DNA from: a virus | DNA length: 34,738 nucleotides | Virus record (IMG/VR): IMGVR_UViG_3300032087_003911 | Location: 1-34,738 of that record | Reading direction: 5' to 3' (one strand) | In this document: positions 1 to 6,698 of the stretch, one piece after another | Numbering within the stretch: the stretch's first letter is position 1 | How the letters are laid out: each line of letters opens with the position of its first letter | The notes under the pieces: generated by a model | Database searches by the model: none | The model's input: only the letters and a program-made list of their open reading frames with translations | Told to the model about the DNA's origin: nothing | Translations under genes and position numbers: made by a program

Positions 1-340
1 TTAAATACGCTTTACCTGAAAAGGCTGCTGTAAATGTTATTGTTATTTGACTTGTTGAATTATATGTTACGTTTCCTATTACTATGTCGTTCGCTGAATC
101 CACTACCTCTATAGAAGGGAATTTATTTAATGTATGGTTGATAGTCCAAGTAGCAGATGCTGAAGATTGTGTGAAAACAAAATTCTTATCACCACTTACT
201 TGTACAATACCTCCACTAAGTATCACATCAACAGTAATATCTTCTGTTACAACATTAGTAGTAACTTCGTTTCCTACTTCTGTAACATTTATTTCTGTAG
301 CTGATCCAGGTTCTATTATGTTTAGCGATGTTGCTGACAT
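1..340 (-). CDS. Partial tail fibre / receptor-binding module, C-terminus cut by the left edge
   Basis: The frame reads from the ATG at 340 to the edge (113 codons) without a stop. The visible C-terminal half (about residues 59-113) has a WTINHTLNKFPS segment, then EVVDSANDIVIG, then ITITFTAAFSGKAYL. This is a short beta-rich module I know from phage fibre and tail proteins, where it normally ends in KAYLN and a stop, so only one or two codons should be missing. Its start overlaps the stop of the upstream gene by one base (TAATG), so it is translated in the portal/fibre operon. Receptor binding is inferred from the module and from the fibre genes that would follow if the map is circular. I am confident it is a gene; the exact role is uncertain. 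Confidence 0.7.
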   Translation of the reverse strand, partial: MSATSLNIIEPGSATEINVTEVGNEVTTNVVTEDITVDVILSGGIVQVSGDKNFVFTQSSASATWTINHTLNKFPSIEVVDSANDIVIGNVTYNSTSQITITFTAAFSGKAYL

Positions 341-693
341 TAAGCTATTGTAATTTCTTGATTTACTTTAATTTTTCCTTTTAAGTATGTTTTGACTCTG
401 CCACTACTATAAGTAATTTGTAGGTCATAATCATACTCTCCCCATCCCCAATCAACAATAAAAGAAGTAGTTCTAAAAGTACCTGTGGATTGATCCACCC
501 ACTCCAAGCCATCTCCTATAGTGAATGTTTTGACTAAATCACCAATGACATCTTTTCTGACCTGCATTCTAGGAGTAGCACCTGTAAGGTCTATCTCATT
601 ACCATTTGTAGCAGAATCTGTAAAGAAATTAAACGTAATAATGTCAAAAGAATCACCATTATACTGATTAGGAAAATTATACGTTTTTGCCAT
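340..693 (-). CDS. Putative baseplate/fibre protein, BppU-N-terminal-like
   Basis: 117 residues. The middle reads EIDLTGATPRMQVRK, followed by a GDGLEWVDQSTGTF segment and a C-terminal YDYDLQITYSSGRVKTYLKG stretch. That order (LTGA.-RMQ-RK, G-Y-YDLQ, G-KTYL-G) is typical of a small immunoglobulin-like beta-sandwich at the N-terminus of BppU-like baseplate proteins and of similar stand-alone phage proteins. It probably sits at the baseplate as an attachment platform for fibres, which agrees with its place just before a fibre-module gene. A 72-nt gap separates it from the adaptor gene; the gap has a small AAGAAG/CTTCTT hairpin without a following T-run. No Shine-Dalgarno is visible before the ATG. 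Family assignment is by pattern only. Confidence 0.55.
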   Translation of the reverse strand: MAKTYNFPNQYNGDSFDIITFNFFTDSATNGNEIDLTGATPRMQVRKDVIGDLVKTFTIGDGLEWVDQSTGTFRTTSFIVDWGWGEYDYDLQITYSSGRVKTYLKGKIKVNQEITIA

Positions 694-765
694 CTTTTTT
701 CTCTTTTATTTTTTTCAAGAAGACATATAGCTTCTTTATATTTTTGTCTTTTGGTTTGTATGTCC

Positions 766-1263
766 TTATATTACCCATCCTGTAAAGTTTATATCTCTAT
801 GTGGATAGATACCATCATCTTGGTTTGTTATAAACTCTGGATATAGATGGCTGTTAAATGCCATATGGTCAATAAATCTGTTTGTATAGAACTCAGCCTT
901 GTCTGTAGCCTGTCTAACCAACATATTTATCTCTGACATCTCTGCTGATACAGAATTCTCTGAATTATGCTTGTAAACACCTCCATTTGATATAGTATAA
1001 GCTGCAAAAGGAATATATGAAGCTTGAGTATACCAAATCAACATTGGTTTTATGTATTCATCCACCAAAGTCTGATAATTACCACTCAATGTATCATTAA
1101 TGATGTCATTTTGTAGTCTTTCATACAATTTAGTACCCAACTGCATTTGTATGTTAGTGTCTTGAGCTAATTCAATGAACTGAATGATTTTATCAGGGTC
1201 CAGGTTACCATCAATGATTGATTTTCTCTTTAACTCTGTAATAGTTATAAATAATGCTTTCAT
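766..1263 (-). CDS. Putative head-tail connector (adaptor) protein
   Basis: 165 residues, mostly helical by eye, with an N-terminal helix pair (ITELKRKS.., then a DPDKIIQFIELAQDTNIQMQL-type segment) and a middle helix YIKPMLIWYTQASYIPFAAY. This resembles the short alpha-helical head-completion proteins placed after the portal (gp6-like/DUF6712 type in Bacteroidetes phages), which form a ring under the portal. The start overlaps the portal stop by 4 nt (ATGA), so translation is probably coupled. The C-terminal part is rich in aromatic residues and His (YPHRDINFTGW). Assignment rests on size, composition and the position directly after the portal. Confidence 0.5.
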   Translation of the reverse strand: MKALFITITELKRKSIIDGNLDPDKIIQFIELAQDTNIQMQLGTKLYERLQNDIINDTLSGNYQTLVDEYIKPMLIWYTQASYIPFAAYTISNGGVYKHNSENSVSAEMSEINMLVRQATDKAEFYTNRFIDHMAFNSHLYPEFITNQDDGIYPHRDINFTGWVI

Positions 1264-2489
1264 TCTTCCTCAGTTTCTATTGGTTCTTCTTCATCTGATA
1301 CCTTTTCACCTGTTTCTTCTTCTCTTTTTATCTTGGTAGCTATGTTATCTAGCTCTGTAAACTCGATAGGCTGAAGAGTTACGAAGTAAAGGTCTAAAAG
1401 TATATCATTGACTAATAAAAGCTCTTTAAACGCATCTATGAGCATATTTTGGAATGGTCTAATAACGATATTGTCCATCAATATACTCGCTGTTCTAAGC
1501 TCTTCTGCGTTATTACCAAAACCTGTATTGTCTTTGATACCTAAAAGTATAGGAGAGACAACTCCATGTCCAATCATTATTTTTTCTCTAGCTTCTTTAG
1601 CTAAAAAGTCATATTGAGCATGTGCATCAGGTAGGTGTATTGGGTCTATAGTCGATTGTGTCTCTGCATCCTCATTAAAAGCTAATATGAATCGACCACT
1701 ATTCGAACTGCCACTGAATTTATCATAAATCTTGTTCTCAATCATCTGTTGAGTCTCTTCATTAGGAATTCCATTATTGAAATTAATCAAAAGACTAGGC
1801 TGTAAGCCATTTTGGATGTTTGAGATATGATAATTACTAACTTCTTCTTCAAGAGAGCAGTATTGTAAAGATCCTTGATAGTCTACAGGACTATAGTAAT
1901 AGAATCCAGCTCTATAAGGCTTAACACAATAGATTTCTATAAGTTCACTCTTGCTTCCATTACCATAAGAAGGTATTCTTTTTGGCTTTTCATTGTGTTT
2001 TATATCTTTCCATTGTGGATGATAATAGTATCCTTTGACTCTGCCATCAATAGCCTTCTCTGCTCTTAATGTTTCAGTAGGAAAATGCAATATACGCTCT
2101 ATCTTTCTCTTTCCTTTCGCCCAAACAATCTGTAAAGAGGCTTGACCAAGCATTTTAAGGTCATTTACCATCTTTTTTACCTCTTTCTCTGGTAAAAGCT
2201 TCTTGAGCTGTAAAAACATCTCAGGCTTCTCGTCAGAGTCTGTAGCGTTGAGTCCTTTTCCATAAACCATGTCTACAATTCCATTTACACATCTAGAATT
2301 TGTAGGACTACCTAAATATCGCTCTATAAGCTCGTCATAATAGCAATTATCCTCGCCATAAGACACCCATTCTTTTCTGTTCTCTTCAATAACCTTAGGA
2401 ATCTCATATCCACTAAGATTTACGACTCTTAAAGCACTTTTAGGAGCGTTGTTTTGTTGTTTATTCTTATTATAAGTCCTTCTGCTCAT
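1260..2489 (-). CDS. Phage portal protein
   Basis: 409 residues, close to the usual size of HK97-type portals. Portal proteins form the dodecameric ring at the capsid vertex through which DNA is packaged and ejected. Supporting features are the N-terminal CVNGIVDMVYGKGL segment, a central beta-rich region, the stretch AREKIMIGHGVVSPILLGI followed by GFGNNAEELRTA (the wing/stem part of HK97/SPP1-like portals has this hydrophobic 'V.SP.LLGI....G.' pattern), and a very acidic C-terminus (SDEEEPIETEEE). It overlaps its neighbours by 4 nt on both sides. Oddly, it lies after protease, capsid and tail tube in transcription order, not before them. Confidence 0.8.
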   Translation of the reverse strand: MSRRTYNKNKQQNNAPKSALRVVNLSGYEIPKVIEENRKEWVSYGEDNCYYDELIERYLGSPTNSRCVNGIVDMVYGKGLNATDSDEKPEMFLQLKKLLPEKEVKKMVNDLKMLGQASLQIVWAKGKRKIERILHFPTETLRAEKAIDGRVKGYYYHPQWKDIKHNEKPKRIPSYGNGSKSELIEIYCVKPYRAGFYYYSPVDYQGSLQYCSLEEEVSNYHISNIQNGLQPSLLINFNNGIPNEETQQMIENKIYDKFSGSSNSGRFILAFNEDAETQSTIDPIHLPDAHAQYDFLAKEAREKIMIGHGVVSPILLGIKDNTGFGNNAEELRTASILMDNIVIRPFQNMLIDAFKELLLVNDILLDLYFVTLQPIEFTELDNIATKIKREEETGEKVSDEEEPIETEEE

Positions 2490-2833
2490 ATCAGCGTGTA
2501 TTTTTGACCTGTATCAGTACCTTCATGTGTGTACTTGTTTGTATTAAGTGTATGCCTATTAGATGTACTAGAAGTACAATAAACTTTATCTCTGTATAGT
2601 AATTGAGAACCTCTTTTTATCTCTATTGTATACATTTGGTCTGCTGAGAGTAAAGTAAAGGCACAATAAACGTTTAGGAAGCTATCATCGACAATCGATC
2701 TGGCATTGCTAATCGTCTCTGTCCTTTTAGTTCCTTCTTGTGTTAAGACAATAACTAAATCACTCGCAGTTATAAGATATCTAGGTATTATCCTGAACAC
2801 TTGACTATCTGTCGTTGGTTCAAGTCGTATCAT
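2486..2833 (-). CDS. Small structural-operon protein, unknown function
   Basis: 115 residues, no recognised domain. The pattern (SDLVIVLTQEG, then MYTIEIKRGSQLLYRDKVYCT) suggests a small beta-sandwich, and similar proteins occur next to portal or fibre genes in Bacteroidetes phages. It is the first gene of the portal operon and starts 6 nt after the late-promoter-like element at 2840-2866, so it may be translated from a leaderless mRNA. Its stop overlaps the portal start by 4 nt (ATGA). It could be a head-completion or fibre-linked protein; nothing visible decides between these. Confidence 0.6.
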   Translation of the reverse strand: MIRLEPTTDSQVFRIIPRYLITASDLVIVLTQEGTKRTETISNARSIVDDSFLNVYCAFTLLSADQMYTIEIKRGSQLLYRDKVYCTSSTSNRHTLNTNKYTHEGTDTGQKYTLI

Positions 2834-2839
2834 ATAATA

Positions 2840-2866
2840 ATAACTGAAAAAAGTGATTTTGTTTTA
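2840..2866 (-). promoter_or_regulatory. Late-promoter-like element, copy A
   Basis: On the minus strand, TAAAACA (2866-2860) and CAGTTAT (2846-2840) are separated by 13 nt. Box 2 ends 6 nt before the ATG at 2833, so the boxes sit at -33 and -13/-7 relative to that A. It lies just behind the terminator of the capsid operon and drives the portal/fibre block. The same element stands before three other late operons (6672-6698, 14108-14134, 30574-30600). Confidence 0.6.
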
Positions 2867-2868
2867 AT

Positions 2869-2898
2869 AAAAAAGGGACAGCTTTCGCTATCCCCTTT
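2869..2898 (-). terminator. Rho-independent terminator after the tail-tube gene
   Basis: Read on the minus strand there is an A-rich entry, a GGGGATAGC / GCTGTCCC stem (one wobble pair, one small mismatch), a GAAA tetraloop and a run of Ts. It ends the capsid operon (6665-2954). The next late promoter element starts within a few bases of it. Confidence 0.8.
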
Positions 2899-2953
2899 TC
2901 GACCCAAAAATAATATGAAAAAATTATTACTTGATGCTAATATACAAATTATT

Positions 2954-3508
2954 TTAGAAATCAGAACCTGCTGTTACAGTGTCAGTCGCACTAGTCATTC
3001 CTGCAAATGGTTCACCATCTGTCGCTCCATCTAAGAATTGAGCAGGTAGTTTTTCCATTGCTGTAAATGTTAGTGTATATCCTGATAAGTCACCCATAGC
3101 AGCTCCTGTTACCACAGTTCCTCCTGTTACTTCAGAACCATGTTCTTTACCCATTAAGAATGCATTACCATTGTAATCCTCAACAACAATGTGAGGTCTA
3201 CCATATGATAACAACTTAATCTCTTTGTGGTCAGCAGCAGATAATTTCTTTAATGTAAGGTTTAATACTTGCTCAAAGAAAACTGTACCATTTTCTCTAG
3301 AAGCGTTAATGTTTTGTTCAAAACTACTATTACCTCTTAAGTCATACTTAAAAGCTGTAAAAGTACCTGCCATATCAGTGATTTCATCGTTAGTACCACC
3401 TTCAGTAATACTACCTAAATCACCAAAATCTACAAAATATACTGCTTTAAGACCTCCTACGACATCCTTACAGGGTTCTACTCTACCTTTTGTTAAATCA
3501 CAAGCCAT
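2954..3508 (-). CDS. Major tail tube protein (putative)
   Basis: 184 residues beginning MACDLTKGRVEPCKDVVGGLK, a start I associate with structural proteins of Bacteroidetes siphoviruses. The body alternates short beta stretches with Gly/Thr/Ala loops (FEQNINASRENGTVFFEQ, LTLKKLSAADHKEIKLL, RPHIVVEDYNGNAFLMG, MGDLSGYTLTFTAMEKLPA). The ENGT-FF-Q and SGYTLTF-ME-LPA signatures fit a tail-tube or capsid-associated beta-barrel. It follows the capsid gene by 24 nt and is the last gene before a strong terminator, so it should be made at high level. Tail tube is the most likely identity because no other candidate is present; a capsid decoration protein is the alternative. Confidence 0.6.
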   Translation of the reverse strand: MACDLTKGRVEPCKDVVGGLKAVYFVDFGDLGSITEGGTNDEITDMAGTFTAFKYDLRGNSSFEQNINASRENGTVFFEQVLNLTLKKLSAADHKEIKLLSYGRPHIVVEDYNGNAFLMGKEHGSEVTGGTVVTGAAMGDLSGYTLTFTAMEKLPAQFLDGATDGEPFAGMTSATDTVTAGSDF

Positions 3509-3532
3509 AGTTATCTTATTTAATAGTTATTA

Positions 3533-4480
3533 TTAATTAACAGCGTTAGTGATACCATAAGTCACGATATCTTCTACCACTCCATATTGAACTCCTGCAG
3601 TATAACGCATTACAAATCTTACGTTTTGGTCTCCTAGAGTAGCTGCAGTATCAATAACCTGAACGAGATTATGGTCTGAAAGCAATCCTGTACCAAAATA
3701 AAGGTTTGATTTAGTTGTAGAAATTGCAGTGTCATCTGCTAATCCATTAGCAACAAAGATTTTTACACCATCAAAAGAAAGTGATCCATTATTGTACCAC
3801 ATTGTTCCTTGATTGTTGAAACCTTGCGCTCCTAATCCTGATGCACCATATCCACCTAATTGTCTGATGTATGCTCTAGCAATGTTCTGAGAAACATAGA
3901 TATGTAAGTCTTCTTTAGTATAAAGAGAAGAAGGAATTGCATCTACAATTTTACCAAGCTCAGTAATTACATTTGATGCAGTAACTGTAGTTCCTGTCAC
4001 CTCGTTAGCTGCAGGCAAATCTGCATCATTAGCTAATTTAGTAGAGAACCCATCATAATCGTCATTTCCTGAAGTACCTGACCAAATTGAAGTTTCAGTA
4101 GCAGCAGCTACTTTATCAGCCATGTAACCAATTAGATAGTCAGTGAATGTTTTTGGAGCTGACTCATGTGCGCTAAAGCCCATTTGCATCGCCTCCCAAT
4201 TGTTTTTAAACTCATCCTTACAAAGTTGAGCATTTACTTGTAATCTCTTTGGTTCAAGGATTCTTTCCTTCAATGTCACATCTCCTACTGCAGTAAAGTC
4301 GCATGATGCTCCTTTTACTAAAGAGTTTGTGTCAATTCTACCAATTACACTTTTAAATTTTACGTTAGGCATAACTGTAATACCTCCTGCAGAGATAGTG
4401 TTTGCCTCTAATAAACTAGCAGAGATATATTTACCTGCGTGTTCTCCTGCGTAACTTACGCCAGTGTCTGTTAAAGCCAT
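3533..4480 (-). CDS. Major capsid protein
   Basis: 315 residues, typical of an HK97-fold coat protein. The N-terminus (MALTDTGVSYAGEHAGKYISASLLEANTIS split over residues 1-30) leads to VMPNVKFKSVIGRI. The middle holds an acidic E-loop-like stretch and a long helix (YLIGYMADKVAAATETSIW, the spine-helix position), and the C-terminal part has the P/A-domain-like DLHIYVSQNIARAYIRQL and FDGVKIFVANGLADD. It follows an acidic scaffold-like gene by 6 nt, and the protease lies further upstream in the same operon. The start context is an A-run without Shine-Dalgarno, as usual in Bacteroidetes. Confidence 0.8.
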   Translation of the reverse strand: MALTDTGVSYAGEHAGKYISASLLEANTISAGGITVMPNVKFKSVIGRIDTNSLVKGASCDFTAVGDVTLKERILEPKRLQVNAQLCKDEFKNNWEAMQMGFSAHESAPKTFTDYLIGYMADKVAAATETSIWSGTSGNDDYDGFSTKLANDADLPAANEVTGTTVTASNVITELGKIVDAIPSSLYTKEDLHIYVSQNIARAYIRQLGGYGASGLGAQGFNNQGTMWYNNGSLSFDGVKIFVANGLADDTAISTTKSNLYFGTGLLSDHNLVQVIDTAATLGDQNVRFVMRYTAGVQYGVVEDIVTYGITNAVN

Positions 4481-4486
4481 TTTTTA

Positions 4487-4903
4487 CTAATTGTTGTTAT
4501 TTAATCGATTAAAAATTCTATCAAGTCTCGTTTGAGGTGCTTGCTGTGAATAAAGGTGAGCTTGAACCTTTTCTGAGACATTCTCAGGACTATGAGTCAT
4601 TGGTTCAGTTTCTACCTCTTGAGAAGATAGCTCCTCTGGAACTGACATATCTTCTTCCTTATAAGACATTAGTTTCTCTACCATAGCACGAACTTCTGCA
4701 AGCTCTTCTTTAGTAGCGTATCCTAACTCTTCTTTTTCTTCTTCAATCACTTCTTCAGGTGATCCAGGTTCTTCAGCTAACTCTTCAACCTCTTCAGATG
4801 AAGCTTCAACTTTTACCTCTTCTTCTTGAACTTCTATATCCTTGACCTCATCAGAGGAAAGAAGCACGTTCTTTAGTTTTTCTACGATTTCTGTAGCTTT
4901 CAT
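4487..4903 (-). CDS. Acidic scaffold-like protein
   Basis: 138 residues, dominated by Glu from about residue 18 to 75 (repeated EEV/EEL/EEE stretches), then a predicted coiled coil (ATKEELAEVRAMVEKLMSYKEE) and a basic, Asn-rich tail (TRLDRIFNRLNNNN). An acidic, helical protein directly in front of the coat gene, and in an operon with a protease, is what a capsid scaffold looks like: it templates procapsid assembly and is then removed by the protease. The short basic C-terminus could be the coat-binding end. The leader between 4904 and 4948 is AT-rich and lacks the late promoter element. Confidence 0.65.
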   Translation of the reverse strand: MKATEIVEKLKNVLLSSDEVKDIEVQEEEVKVEASSEEVEELAEEPGSPEEVIEEEKEELGYATKEELAEVRAMVEKLMSYKEEDMSVPEELSSQEVETEPMTHSPENVSEKVQAHLYSQQAPQTRLDRIFNRLNNNN

Positions 4904-4948
4904 AAAACAAATTTTAAATATTACTGATTAATGTATTTTTGTTGCATT

Positions 4949-5398
4949 TTAAGCCTTTTTCTGAATCACAAACCATTCAGATCCATCTGACCAAATAGCT
5001 ATACCTTCATAGGCTTTATTAACCTCATAAGCACTTGTAGAGCCATCTAAAGTATCTCCACTAGCAGGAGTTAAATCCACTCTTGTGTTGGTGTTAAAAG
5101 TTCCATCTGATATAAATCTTATGACTCTATTAGTGTTAGTGGATGCGCTTGGTAATGTATATGTCGCTGTACCATTTGCGCCTGACCAAATCAAATGAAC
5201 CATCCTAGCATTTTCATAACTAGATGATTCCATATCAACTATATCTCCATCCATCACAGTGTCTTCTTTAGCAATGATATAATTAGAGATGTCATTTATT
5301 GTAGCCTTTCTAGTTGTGCTAGATTGTACTACAGCTATTTCTTCTGTGCCTATTAAGGCTGATGCTGAATTAAGTTCGCTTATTTTCTTGTCTGCCAT
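4949..5398 (-). CDS. Small virion protein with 'KISEL' N-terminus
   Basis: 149 residues. It starts MADKKISELNSASALIGTEE, then VVQSSTTRKATINDI, the common N-terminal anchor of many phage fibre or decoration proteins. The rest is a beta-rich, Ser/Thr-rich domain (YTLPSASTNTNRVIRFISDGTF, AYEGIAIWSDGSEWFVIQKK). The final 'W-DGSEW-VI' hairpin is frequent at the end of fibre-like domains. It lies between protease and scaffold genes, so a capsid surface fibre or decoration protein is more likely than a tail fibre. It overlaps the upstream gene by one base. Confidence 0.5.
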   Translation of the reverse strand: MADKKISELNSASALIGTEEIAVVQSSTTRKATINDISNYIIAKEDTVMDGDIVDMESSSYENARMVHLIWSGANGTATYTLPSASTNTNRVIRFISDGTFNTNTRVDLTPASGDTLDGSTSAYEVNKAYEGIAIWSDGSEWFVIQKKA

Positions 5399-5622
5399 TA
5401 TTGTCTTAAATTATCTCCTTTCTCATGCAACAATACACCTCCATCTTCTAGAAGAATGTGTTCAGTAACTATAGAAGCTTGAGTAGCTCCTACTCCCTGA
5501 CTTCTAAATTCACCATCACAGCAGTCTACATGATATGTATTGTTTTTACATAGACAACCCCTTCTTTTGTTTTGTGGGGAAGGGATTGAATCTCTGTAAA
5601 ATCTTCTTAAAAACTTCCTCAT
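5398..5622 (-). CDS. Small Cys-rich protein of the head operon, unknown
   Basis: 74 residues: a very basic N-terminus (MRKFLRRFYRD), then a Cys cluster GCLCKNNTYHVDCCDG (four Cys within 13 residues), then QGVGATQ and an acidic tail. The same CLC-TY-CCDG pattern is familiar from small genes between head genes of Bacteroidetes phages, but I know no function for it. The Cys set could bind metal or form disulfides. The start overlaps the end of the protease gene by 4 nt. Confidence 0.5.
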   Translation of the reverse strand: MRKFLRRFYRDSIPSPQNKRRGCLCKNNTYHVDCCDGEFRSQGVGATQASIVTEHILLEDGGVLLHEKGDNLRQ

Positions 5623-6665
5623 TGTTTAGGTACGCAGTTAGGTACTTTTCTACCATTCTTATTTTTAAAGCCTATCATCTCATAGCCTTCTTGGCATGGA
5701 TTTACATCCAGAGCTAATTCATCTAAACCTTTTAGCTTAGACTCTACCCAATTCTTCATGCTCTTTCCACCCCATAGTAAATAAGAGATAGTACCACATG
5801 CTTCAGGTTTACCTGGATCGTAATAAGCCTCTGCTCTGCTGAGGTAGCTATAGATTCTTTTCAAAGTTGGTAGAGTGAACTTCTCACCTCTAGCCAATTG
5901 TTGTCCACGAACTTTACCTACTTGTGTTGCGCACTTATTACCAAGTTCTTCATTTCGTTTAATCCCCAACTTGGCATTATTCCTAGCACTTTCAGGGTAG
6001 CCACCATAAGACTCCATTTCCACCTCTTCTAGAGCAGCTAGAGCTTCTTCTAGTTCGATTTGCGCAGAGAACTCTCTAAAGCACTCATCACACTCCTCTG
6101 TGCATTCTTCGCACTCGCCATCAGATTTTAATGACAACTTCTCGCTCTTATCTATGAAATACCCTTCAATGCTAAATCCTTTTATATCGCCATTTCTAGC
6201 TTTTTGCTTTATCTCTTCGTTTTCTGTCTTAACAGTAATCATCCAAGTTCCCTCAGACAAATCATAACCATATAAAGCAGACTTATCTGTTTTAGAATCT
6301 TCTATGATCCAGGATTCTACGACAGTCATGTCCTCAAGCATTTCACCTTGATGTTCGTAAGTTGAATTTTTCTGATTATTCTTTTTCAAGAATAGTTCTG
6401 ATGCTTTTCTAACAGTTTCTTCGCTAAAGAATATGTAATAATCCTCTTCCTCAGTAGCTCCTTGTCGATATATCTTTTGATTAGGAATTAAAGCAGGACC
6501 CATGAGTATCCCCTTTTCCTTGTCTACTTCTGTCAGAGTTATTCTCTTTTGCTCAGATAGAAAAACAAAGTTCTCTTTTATGGCAGGATTTTCTACTACG
6601 CTAATAGCTTCGATTCCTGCTTCTTCTAAATCTTCGTCTATAATAAGCTCTATGATATTATCCAT
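5619..6665 (-). CDS. Prohead serine protease, XkdF-like, with C-terminal extensions
   Basis: 348 residues. Residues 20-170 carry the XkdF/Peptidase_S78_2 pattern: ISVVENPAIKENFVFL, then ILMGPALIPNQKIYR, STYEHQGE (His105, putative catalytic), VESWIIED, EGTWMITVK and IKGFSIEGYF (Ser165, putative nucleophile). It should cleave scaffold and coat proteins during maturation. After the protease come a C-x2-C-x3-C-x2-C knot (Cys185, 188, 192, 195), a YPESARNNAKLGIKRNEELG module followed by VGKVRGQQLA and a GGKSMKNW motif (a module often fused to phage head proteins), and a CQEGYEMIGFK / GRKVPNCVPK tail. It is the first gene of the head operon and starts 6 nt after the late element at 6672-6698. Confidence 0.75.
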   Translation of the reverse strand: MDNIIELIIDEDLEEAGIEAISVVENPAIKENFVFLSEQKRITLTEVDKEKGILMGPALIPNQKIYRQGATEEEDYYIFFSEETVRKASELFLKKNNQKNSTYEHQGEMLEDMTVVESWIIEDSKTDKSALYGYDLSEGTWMITVKTENEEIKQKARNGDIKGFSIEGYFIDKSEKLSLKSDGECEECTEECDECFREFSAQIELEEALAALEEVEMESYGGYPESARNNAKLGIKRNEELGNKCATQVGKVRGQQLARGEKFTLPTLKRIYSYLSRAEAYYDPGKPEACGTISYLLWGGKSMKNWVESKLKGLDELALDVNPCQEGYEMIGFKNKNGRKVPNCVPKQ

Positions 6666-6671
6666 AATACC

Positions 6672-6698
6672 ATAACTGAAAAAGTGGAATCTGTTTTA
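6672..6698 (-). promoter_or_regulatory. Late-promoter-like element, copy B
   Basis: Minus strand TAAAACA (6698-6692), 13 nt, CAGTTAT (6678-6672), then 6 nt to the ATG of the protease gene. The first three bases of box 1 are the TAA stop codon of the tape-measure gene, so promoter and stop share sequence. No terminator separates the tail and head operons here. Confidence 0.6.

Noticed and set aside
694-765. AAGAAG/CTTCTT hairpin between the adaptor and baseplate genes as terminator
   Set aside because: The six-pair stem is AT-rich and is followed by As on the transcribed strand, not Ts.
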